Below, one piece after another: positions 7,175-11,979 of a DNA stretch of 11,979 bases; position 1 is the first letter of the stretch, and each line of letters starts with the position of its first letter. Source of the stretch: Candidatus Bathyarchaeota archaeon (GTDB taxonomy: Archaea > Thermoproteota > Bathyarchaeia > TCS64); NCBI GenBank assembly GCA_014730055.1, contig WJIV01000074.1:1-11979 (forward strand), given 5' to 3'. A program made the translations under genes and the position numbers. A model generated the notes under the pieces. The model ran no database searches. It saw only the letters and a list, made by a program, of their open reading frames with translations, and was not told the origin of the DNA.

Positions 7175-7181
7175 TTTTTTT
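7175..7181 (+). terminator. T7 run, probable terminator of the ATZ/TRZ-type gene
   Basis: Seven consecutive T residues begin 9 nt after the stop codon at 7163-7165, without a GC-rich hairpin. This fits factor-independent archaeal termination. Confidence 0.5.
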
Positions 7182-7347
7182 GATCATTTCTTTCTGAATC
7201 CCTATCGGTTAACTTTACTTTTTTATAAATGATGAACCTATGGTAAAGCCAAGAGGTGCTTGTTTTAAGAGAGTAAGTATTATAGATCTGACTTTCTTAC
7301 TTATTTGATACATCTACTGTAGCTGTATCTGTTTTTCACATCTGATT

Positions 7348-7521
7348 TTACATTTTAATCCTCGTAACATTAAACGCTGTGTGCTTTGGAAGAGTATATT
7401 TAATTTCTGCCATATTATCTGTCTTTGTTTTAAAACTGTATGCTCCAACCACATCTTTGGCGCTTAATTTTCTTATGGAGTCTTGAAATCTAGATCCAAT
7501 TAGGTTGGAAAAAAGTTTGAT
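7348..7521 (-). pseudogene. Possible small or decayed ORF, unrecognised
   Basis: A 57-codon frame, open from 7521 to a TAA at 7350-7348, has protein-like composition: charged and aliphatic residues alternate, and arginine is AGA/AGG as in the real genes. It ends with MAEIKYTLPKHTAFNVTRIKM. No ATG lies near the beginning: the only candidate starts are GTG at 7452 (34 residues) and ATG at 7413 (21 residues), and a TAA precedes the frame. I recognise no family. It could be the C-terminal remnant of a lost gene, a genuine small protein starting at GTG, or a chance open frame. Confidence 0.2.
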
Positions 7522-7528
7522 TTATACT
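7521..7528 (+). promoter_or_regulatory. TATA-box promoter of the zinc-finger membrane protein gene
   Basis: TTTATACT is centred about 27 nt before ATG 7551, the clearest leaderless-promoter geometry in the window. It supports M1 rather than M3 as start. Confidence 0.65.
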
Positions 7529-7550
7529 TAAGGATTCGATAATTGAAAAT

Positions 7551-7970
7551 ATGGCGATGTGTGATTTCTGTGGAGAAAAATTAGACGAAGAAGAATATAA
7601 GATTGTTTTAAATAATAAAACGTATAATTTTTGTAGCTTTTCTTGTTTTTTTAATAGTGAGCCTTTGAAAGGGTTTAAACATAGAAATCTTTCTGATCTT
7701 GTTCTAAATAAGACCCTCTTTGAAATATTAGCTATTATTACTGGTTTTGGGGGCGTATATTATACAATTTTCGATATTGCTGAAAGAGCACTTTTTTTAG
7801 ATACCATAAGTGTAGTGATGGCTCTAGCGGCGATGTTAATTGGAATAGAGCACTTGCGTTACGTTGAGGAACATGATTTGATTAAAAAAGCTGTTTTCTT
7901 TGTTGGAGTTATCGTTATTACCAGCTTTTTACTTTTAGTCTGGCATTTTGGTTCTCATATAATATTATGA
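7551..7970 (+). CDS. Small zinc-finger protein with three membrane helices, unknown function
   Basis: A 139-residue protein I do not recognise as a named gene. The N-terminus carries a four-cysteine treble-clef-like finger of TRASH/MYM style: C4 and C7 (MCDFCGEKL) followed by C28 and C32 (YNFCSFSC), expected to bind zinc or another soft metal. Three hydrophobic segments follow at about 55-75, 84-101 and 112-132; a short charged loop (HLRYVEEHDLIKK) separates the last two and would lie on one side of the membrane. TRASH-type fingers are found in metal-sensing regulators and metal-transport proteins, which suggests metal or thiol sensing coupled to a membrane anchor; this is inference. It has its own leaderless promoter and ends 51 nt before the SLC13 permease gene, also separately promoted. 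The very AT-rich codon use matches the genes to its right more than those to its left. Confidence 0.72.
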   Translation: MAMCDFCGEKLDEEEYKIVLNNKTYNFCSFSCFFNSEPLKGFKHRNLSDLVLNKTLFEILAIITGFGGVYYTIFDIAERALFLDTISVVMALAAMLIGIEHLRYVEEHDLIKKAVFFVGVIVITSFLLLVWHFGSHIIL

Positions 7971-7988
7971 GAGCTTTTATGAATATTC

Positions 7989-7996
7989 TTTATATT
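7989..7996 (+). promoter_or_regulatory. TATA-box promoter of the SLC13 permease gene
   Basis: TTTATATT is centred about 29 nt before ATG 8022, in the 51-nt gap after the zinc-finger gene, consistent with a leaderless transcript. Confidence 0.6.
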
Positions 7997-8021
7997 CTAT
8001 CTTTTAGAAACAATTATTTAT

Positions 8022-9425
8022 ATGTACAAAAAGTGGGGATTGCCAAATAAGTTCTTAGTTGTAATAGCTCTAACAATTGTAGTTCTTTTTCTGCCAACAC
8101 CCCAAGGATTATCAGTATCTGGGAAGAGAGCTTTGGCTGCTTTTGTCTTTACTGGTACCATATTTGCTTTACAGCCGGTACCTTTGCCTTTTGCTGGGTT
8201 GATGGTACAAATACTAATAGCTGGATTTGGTTTAGCGGAGCCGGATATAGTTTTTGAGAGTTTATCTCGACCAATTATTATTCTTATACTTGGTAGCCTA
8301 TTTCTTGCAGAAGCACTTAGAAAACACGGTATAACAAGAAGATTAGCACTTCAATCCATTGTAATGTCAGGAGGAGAAATTGATAAATTACTTTTGGGCT
8401 TGATGAGCATTGCATCAATTCTCTCTATGTGGATGGAAAATACAGCAACTGCAGCAATTCTAATTCCCGTGGCACTTACTATTGCCAATCAAGTAGAAGA
8501 CAAAGAAGAATCAAATAAACTATTGATCATGCTCGTTCTTGGCATTGCTTACGCTGCAAGTATAGGGGGGATGGCAACTGTAACGGGGTCCGCCTCTAAT
8601 GCAGTTGCATCCGAATTCTTAGCCGAGATAAGAGTTTGGACTTTTCTAGACTGGTTGAGATATGGATTTCCAAGTTTATTAATAGTTTTTCCAATTACCT
8701 GGTTTTTTTTATTAAAACAATTCCATTTTAATATAGACAAAATAAATATTGATAGATCCAGGGAAGACCTAGAGAAACTTGGTAATTTTAGTAAAAATGA
8801 ATTAGAAGTATTGCTGGTTTTAGCAATTACAATAATTCTTTGGATCAGCGGACCATTTTTTGAACAGTCATTAGGATTACCTCAAAGTTTTATGTCTCCC
8901 GCCATTGTGGGGATTCTTGCTGTATCCTATTTAGCACTAAGAAGAGTGATTGAATGGGAAGACGTAAAAGGAGTAAGTTGGGGAATGTTTTTTGCGATAG
9001 CAGCTGGTCTAGCTTTAGGAGATGCGCTAAAAAGATCTGGAGCTACGACTTGGATGACTGGGATAATATCACCAGTAATTAAAGGTTCACCTTATATGAT
9101 AAGCCTATTCTTACTTGTTTTTGCATCTATTTTTTTAACAAATATAGTTAACAATGCAACTGTAGCAGCCGTATTTGTTCCTATATTAATCCAGATAGCG
9201 GTAGCAGATCCATCTTTTAAACCAATACAATTGGTCTTACCACTAACAATGGGGACTACTTTTGGTTATGCTTTACCCTCCGCTTCTGGTAGAATGGCTC
9301 TAATCTCTGCTTCGGGGATCGTATCATCGAGAGATATGTTCAAATTTGGAACGATTTTGAGTATAATCAGTGGAATTGTATTAATCGTATTCTTTTTTTT
9401 GCTTAATTTAATTGGAATGATATGA
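8022..9425 (+). CDS. SLC13/DASS-family anion permease
   Basis: A 467-residue integral membrane protein of the divalent-anion:sodium symporter family, whose members import sulfate, dicarboxylates, tricarboxylates, phosphate or related anions, usually with Na+. The two family hallmark regions are present: SMWMENTATAAILIPVA at about 135-151 and TNIVNNATVAAVFVPILI at 373-390, each an SNT-like substrate/sodium site. Glycine/serine-rich re-entrant stretches accompany them: IGGMATVTGSASNAVAS (181-197) and GTTFGYALPSASGRM (411-425). A charged cytoplasmic loop near 235-262 divides the halves. Unlike some larger SLC13 relatives, it has no internal RCK/TrkA-C domains. It lies upstream of a separate TrkA-N-like protein and sulfur-metabolism genes, so sulfate, sulfite or thiosulfate is a reasonable guess, but a dicarboxylate cannot be excluded. 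Its stop codon lies inside the first of three ATATGAG arms. Confidence 0.87.
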   Translation: MYKKWGLPNKFLVVIALTIVVLFLPTPQGLSVSGKRALAAFVFTGTIFALQPVPLPFAGLMVQILIAGFGLAEPDIVFESLSRPIIILILGSLFLAEALRKHGITRRLALQSIVMSGGEIDKLLLGLMSIASILSMWMENTATAAILIPVALTIANQVEDKEESNKLLIMLVLGIAYAASIGGMATVTGSASNAVASEFLAEIRVWTFLDWLRYGFPSLLIVFPITWFFLLKQFHFNIDKINIDRSREDLEKLGNFSKNELEVLLVLAITIILWISGPFFEQSLGLPQSFMSPAIVGILAVSYLALRRVIEWEDVKGVSWGMFFAIAAGLALGDALKRSGATTWMTGIISPVIKGSPYMISLFLLVFASIFLTNIVNNATVAAVFVPILIQIAVADPSFKPIQLVLPLTMGTTFGYALPSASGRMALISASGIVSSRDMFKFGTILSIISGIVLIVFFFLLNLIGMI

Positions 9426-9477
9426 GAAAAAAGTAAATATCTATTCTCATATAAATAATTGAATTATCTTATATGAG
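9420..9477. repeat. Three alternating ATATGAG arms forming mutually exclusive dyads
   Basis: ATATGAGAA (9420-9428) pairs perfectly with TTCTCATAT (9444-9452). The latter overlaps CTCATATAA (9446-9454), which pairs perfectly with TTATATGAG (9469-9477). Arm centres are about 26 and 25 nt apart. The second dyad is extended by ATAAT (9455-9459) pairing with ATTAT (9463-9467), leaving one unpaired C. The middle arm can pair with only one partner at a time. The element starts at the SLC13 stop codon, covers the presumed TATA box of the next gene and ends just before its TTG start. Confidence 0.6.
9449..9458 (+). promoter_or_regulatory. TATA-like box upstream of the TrkA-N-like gene
   Basis: ATATAAATAA is centred about 32 nt before TTG 9486, predicting a start of transcription about 5 nt upstream of it. 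It sits inside the dyad element at 9420-9477, so a protein bound there would compete with TBP. Confidence 0.45.
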
Positions 9478-9485
9478 GAATAATT

Positions 9486-9827
9486 TTGAAGGTACTTGTT
9501 GTTGGAGCAGGTAAGATAGGCGCAAGGGTAATAAAACAGCTTAGGAAGAAACCAAAAATTAAAATAATTACCGTAGATCCTAGAGAAAACCCCCAAGCTA
9601 TCGAGGAAGGTATAATCGAAAGAGTGGACTATTCTATAGACCTAATCCCCGGTGAAATTATGAATTTACTCCAGGAAGTCAATCCTGATCTTGTCTTGGT
9701 TACTACCTCTAAAGATGATATATCAAATACAGGCGCCCAAGGCCTAGAGCTGCTTGTAGAATCATTGAATAATGAGTTAGAGGCATCATCAAACTATCCG
9801 ATAATATCCGTTTCTAGAAGTGAGTAA
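9486..9827 (+). CDS. Short TrkA-N/RCK-like NAD-binding protein
   Basis: A 113-residue Rossmann-fold protein. The first strand and loop read VLVVGAGKIGARV with G7, G9 and G12 in the GxGxxG dinucleotide loop, and D31 at the end of the second strand (IITVDPRENP) favours NAD(H) over NADP(H). Strand four (DLVLVTTS) follows. It is shorter than a usual TrkA-N domain (about 120-140) and has no TrkA-C domain, so it may be a stand-alone nucleotide sensor or partner subunit. The start is TTG: the ATG at 9473 is out of frame, and GAGGAA at 9475-9480 could act as a weak Shine-Dalgarno site if the transcript begins further upstream. It is 60 nt after the SLC13 permease and 36 nt before the MBL-rhodanese gene. 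Control of the permease by nucleotide state is an inference from RCK domains in other transporters. Confidence 0.68.
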   Translation: MKVLVVGAGKIGARVIKQLRKKPKIKIITVDPRENPQAIEEGIIERVDYSIDLIPGEIMNLLQEVNPDLVLVTTSKDDISNTGAQGLELLVESLNNELEASSNYPIISVSRSE

Positions 9828-9834
9828 CTAATCA

Positions 9835-9846
9835 TTTTTAAATATA
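9835..9846 (+). promoter_or_regulatory. TATA-box promoter of the MBL-rhodanese gene
   Basis: TTTTTAAATATA is centred about 24 nt before ATG 9864 and lies just after the stop codon at 9825-9827. It predicts a leaderless transcript, so this gene probably has its own promoter in addition to any read-through. Confidence 0.55.
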
Positions 9847-9863
9847 CACTTAGTGATCTAATT

Positions 9864-11228
9864 ATGATATTTCATAGAATCAAATCTGATGTCGTTGCAC
9901 ATTTATCATACTTCATAGGTTCAGGCACTGAAGCGATGGTTGTCGATCCTCAAAGAGATGTAGATGTTTATCTTAAACTCGCAAAGGAAAGTGGAGTACA
10001 TATTAAATACATTTTTGAGACACACAGAAATGAAGATTATGTTATTGGTTCAAAGGAGTTAAGTCACTATACAGATGCTGAGATATATCATGGACCATGG
10101 CCTGATTTCAAATATGGAAATACCCTAAAGGACGGACAGATATTCAAGGTTGGGACTTTAAGAGTAGAGGCCCTTCATACACCAGGTCATACTCCCGGTG
10201 ATATGTCTTATGCTGTTACAGATCTACAGACAGGTGATTCCCCGGTACTTGTATGCACGGGGGACACTCTTTTCATTGGAGACACAGGTAGAACAGATTT
10301 TGGTGGGCCAGAAAAAAGAAGAGAATGGAGTGAAAAACTGTACGAGAGCATTCACAATAAACTATTGTCTTTAGGAGATCACGTGTTAATATGTCCAGGC
10401 CACGGCTCGGGAAGTGTTTGTGGTGGTAAAATAGCTGAACGTGAAGAGAGCACACTCGGTGCCGAGCGATTAATGAATCCCGTTTTACAGTTTAATAAAG
10501 AAGAATTCATCAATCTGAAAGTAGAAGAGGAACATCAATATACCCCTTACTTCAAGCGAATGGAAAAATATAATCTTGAAGGTCCTCCATTTATGGGATT
10601 AAGTCCATATGTCAAGGCACTTAGTCCAAATAAATTCAAAGAGTATCTGGATAAGGGGGCTACACTAATAGATTCTCGTCCACCTCCTGCATTTGGTGCT
10701 GGACATATCGAAGATAGCTACAGCATTCCAACTGCCAGATTAGCCATGGGTGGATGGGTGCTTCCATTTGATAAGCCTATTGTGCTGATAGTTGGAAACC
10801 AGAGTGATGTAGATTATATTTCAAGAAGCTATGCTAGAATGGGATTTGATAACATTGAAGCATATCTAGGAGGAACAATCGCTTCTTGGTATAAAGAAGC
10901 TTTACCTGTAAAAACTATGAGTATGATTACCCCGCATGATCTTAAGCAAAGTCTAGATGAAGGAAAAGATTGGTTTATTCTAGATGTACGCTCAAAGGAA
11001 GAATATGAATCAGGTTATATAGAAAGCTGTAAAAATATATACGCAGGATTAATTCCTACTCAACTAAAAGAAATTCCCAAAGATAAACCAATAGCAATAT
11101 ATTGTAAATCAGGGACTAGGTCCAGCTTCGTGTCAAGCATTTTACTGAGAAATGGTTACAAAAATGTCCATAATATGCTTGGAGGTATGACTAGCTGGAT
11201 TAAAGCTAACTATCCTTACTCAAAATAG
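9864..11228 (+). CDS. Metallo-beta-lactamase/double-rhodanese protein, persulfide dioxygenase-type
   Basis: A 454-residue cytosolic protein in three parts: a metallo-beta-lactamase domain (about 1-240), a first rhodanese domain (about 255-345) and a second (about 357-450). MBL-rhodanese fusions of this type oxidise glutathione or other persulfides to sulfite, or transfer sulfane sulfur. Ligands matching the mononuclear iron site of ETHE1-type dioxygenases are present: H54 (ETHRNEDY), H109 (HTPGHTPGD) and D134 (CTGDTLFIGDTGRTD); H180 (CPGHGSG) is also conserved. The canonical THxHxDH is altered, with N56 and Y59 replacing the second and third histidines, so a dinuclear zinc site is unlikely. 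The first rhodanese has no cysteine in its active loop (VGNQSD) and is probably structural; the second has C414 in CKSGTRS and should be active. It stands between the TrkA-N-like gene and a YeeE/YedE pair, consistent with handling imported sulfane sulfur. Confidence 0.87.
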   Translation: MIFHRIKSDVVAHLSYFIGSGTEAMVVDPQRDVDVYLKLAKESGVHIKYIFETHRNEDYVIGSKELSHYTDAEIYHGPWPDFKYGNTLKDGQIFKVGTLRVEALHTPGHTPGDMSYAVTDLQTGDSPVLVCTGDTLFIGDTGRTDFGGPEKRREWSEKLYESIHNKLLSLGDHVLICPGHGSGSVCGGKIAEREESTLGAERLMNPVLQFNKEEFINLKVEEEHQYTPYFKRMEKYNLEGPPFMGLSPYVKALSPNKFKEYLDKGATLIDSRPPPAFGAGHIEDSYSIPTARLAMGGWVLPFDKPIVLIVGNQSDVDYISRSYARMGFDNIEAYLGGTIASWYKEALPVKTMSMITPHDLKQSLDEGKDWFILDVRSKEEYESGYIESCKNIYAGLIPTQLKEIPKDKPIAIYCKSGTRSSFVSSILLRNGYKNVHNMLGGMTSWIKANYPYSK

Positions 11229-11240
11229 ATTAAAATTTTC

Positions 11241-11254
11241 TTATAAAATATAAT
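11241..11254 (+). promoter_or_regulatory. TATA-like box upstream of the YeeE/YedE pair
   Basis: TTATAAAATATAAT lies 31-44 nt before ATG 11285, in the 56-nt gap after the MBL-rhodanese stop. It would give a leader of roughly 5-15 nt. A short T-run (11256-11260) just after it may instead terminate upstream transcripts. Confidence 0.45.
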
Positions 11255-11284
11255 CTTTTTAGATACCCATTCAGATTCAATAAT

Positions 11285-11743
11285 ATGTTTCCTCTTGGAA
11301 TTGTTCAATACGTAGTTGGGGGATTGATAATTGGATCAGCTGTCAGTATAGTCTATATACTAACAGGTACACATGCAACACAAAGCACCTTCTTTAGTAC
11401 AACAATCTCTTACTTTAGTAAACTTCCATACTTTCAAAATAAATCATACCTTGAACAAAGAGTATGGAGATTATACTTTATTGCAGGAGTAATAATTGGG
11501 GCTTTCATTTATACCTTGACAATATCTCCGGATGGGTTTTGGATTACCAGTGTTCCAATATGGAAGTTGGTAGTTGGAGGTTTATTCGTTGGCTTTGGTG
11601 TTAGATTAAGTAGCGGATGTACATCTGGGCATGGAATAAGTGGCATTGCTAGTCTATCATTAACAAGTCTTTATGCTACACTAACTTTCTTAGCAGTCGG
11701 CATAATAACTGCTAATATCATCGAACTATTGGGGGCATTATGA
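11285..11743 (+). CDS. YeeE/YedE-family sulfur-compound transporter subunit (cysteine-bearing half)
   Basis: A 152-residue membrane protein of the YeeE/YedE (DUF395) family. Full-length relatives such as TsuA import thiosulfate through a path lined by conserved cysteines. The hallmark sequence RLSSGCTSGHGISGIASLS is at about 107-125, with C112 as the likely sulfur-relay cysteine and H116 beside it. Hydrophobic segments are at about 8-28, 62-80, 94-108 and 128-148. It corresponds to one half of the larger transporter; the second half is the next gene, which overlaps it by 4 bp (ATGA). A separate polar stretch (about 35-60) connects the first two helices. The position directly after the MBL-rhodanese gene is a common arrangement for this family and supports a role in thiosulfate or sulfane-sulfur uptake. 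Confidence 0.85.
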   Translation: MFPLGIVQYVVGGLIIGSAVSIVYILTGTHATQSTFFSTTISYFSKLPYFQNKSYLEQRVWRLYFIAGVIIGAFIYTLTISPDGFWITSVPIWKLVVGGLFVGFGVRLSSGCTSGHGISGIASLSLTSLYATLTFLAVGIITANIIELLGAL

Positions 11744-11979
11744 TGGATAAAAAAAATATCGTGTTGTTCTTCGGTGGCATAATTTTTGGTTTTGGACTTG
11801 CTTATGGTGGGATGTCAAAGCCAGAAATAGTTTTATCGTTCCTTAGATTAGATGACCTTGGATTAATACTTCTTATGATCTCTGCAATTATTCCAACAGC
11901 TATCTCAATAAACATAATACCGAAATTAATAGAAAAACCAATACTGCTAGGCGAATTCAAGCCAAGACAAAGAACATTA
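11740..11979 (+). CDS. YeeE/YedE-family partner subunit (DUF6691-like), 3' end outside window
   Basis: An open frame of 80 codons starts at ATG 11740, overlapping the previous stop in ATGA, and runs off the right edge; ATG 11743 in the same frame is an alternative start. The N-terminal helix reads IIFGFGLAYGGMSKPEIVLSFL (about 14-35, broken here only by position), matching the GMxxPxxVxxFL signature of the second subunit of split YeeE/YedE transporters. A second hydrophobic segment is at about 41-60, followed by a basic stretch. No cysteine is visible in the part seen, as is usual for this half. It should pair with the preceding protein in the membrane, and the 4-bp overlap suggests translational coupling. 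Typical length is about 135-145 residues, so roughly 40% is missing. Confidence 0.8.
   Translation, partial: MMDKKNIVLFFGGIIFGFGLAYGGMSKPEIVLSFLRLDDLGLILLMISAIIPTAISINIIPKLIEKPILLGEFKPRQRTL

Larger units (their letters stand above)
7166..7550. other. 385-nt intergenic region
   Basis: It contains the T7 terminator at its left end and the TATA box of the zinc-finger gene at its right end. Between them lies an isolated minus-strand open frame at 7348-7521 (described separately) and a 32-codon minus-strand frame at 7215-7313 with no recognisable promoter. I see no tRNA or other structured RNA that I can support. It marks the boundary between the G+C-richer amidohydrolase block and the AT-richer sulfur block. 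Confidence 0.5.

Noticed and set aside
7229..7291. Possible archaeal C/D box RNA: ATGATGA at 7229-7235 and CTGA at 7288-7291
   Set aside because: There are no matching internal D' and C' boxes, no flanking terminal stem was found, and both short boxes are common by chance in this composition.
7215..7313. 32-residue minus-strand frame starting with ATG (MYQISKKVRS...)
   Set aside because: The sequence is amphipathic and K-rich, but there is no TATA box at the expected distance, a stop codon directly precedes the ATG and no family is recognisable. It is too short to support.
9473..9486. ATG 9473 as start of the TrkA-N-like gene
   Set aside because: It is not in frame with the Rossmann-fold sequence; the in-frame start is TTG 9486.

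Overview
The window reads as archaeal DNA. Most genes have no convincing Shine-Dalgarno sequence. Instead, a TATA-like box (TTTATACT, TTTATATT, TTTAAAAT and similar) sits about 24-30 nt upstream of the ATG, which is the geometry of leaderless archaeal transcripts. Gene ends are followed by T-runs rather than bacterial stem-loop terminators. The genome is AT-rich and arginine is largely AGA/AGG. I cannot fix the lineage from this; a Thermoplasmata-like or other uncultivated archaeon would fit. No tRNA, rRNA, insertion sequence or CRISPR array was seen.

Left edge (1-575): the C-terminal part of a DHH/DHHA1-type phosphoesterase, whose frame is open through the window edge. Amidohydrolase block (579-7165): a D-aminoacylase-like enzyme (minus strand) is divergent from an imidazolonepropionase/prolidase-like amidohydrolase, which is followed by an Fsr-like major facilitator transporter. 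The transporter converges on, and overlaps by 19 bp, an ADP-ribose-pyrophosphatase-like Nudix hydrolase. After a 312-nt gap rich in dyads comes an ATZ/TRZ-type amidohydrolase. Three metal-dependent hydrolases from three different subfamilies plus a transporter suggest peptide, D-amino-acid or cyclic-amide salvage. Substrates cannot be read from sequence. This block is visibly richer in G+C than the right half.

Gap 7166-7550: no clear gene; it holds a T-run terminator, a small minus-strand frame that looks like a gene remnant, and the promoter of the next gene.

Sulfur/transport block (7551-11979, all plus strand, more AT-rich): a zinc-finger plus three-helix membrane protein, an SLC13/DASS permease, a short TrkA-N-like nucleotide-binding protein, a metallo-beta-lactamase/double-rhodanese protein of the persulfide dioxygenase type, and a YeeE/YedE pair that runs off the right edge. 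The likely theme is uptake of thiosulfate or a related sulfur anion (YeeE/YedE) and processing of the sulfane sulfur (rhodanese plus dioxygenase). The SLC13 permease may move sulfate, sulfite or a dicarboxylate, and the TrkA-N protein may sense nucleotide for it. These links are inferred from neighbourhood only.

The most unusual signals are non-coding. Three ATATGAG arms in alternating orientation at about 25-nt spacing lie between the SLC13 and TrkA-N genes and form mutually exclusive hairpins. A 10-bp inverted repeat brackets the divergent amidohydrolase promoters. A 14-nt element recurs upstream of two amidohydrolase genes. In protein space, the ATZ/TRZ-type enzyme appears to lack the usual HxxE metal/catalytic motif, and the MBL-rhodanese has THRNEDY in place of THxHxDH.
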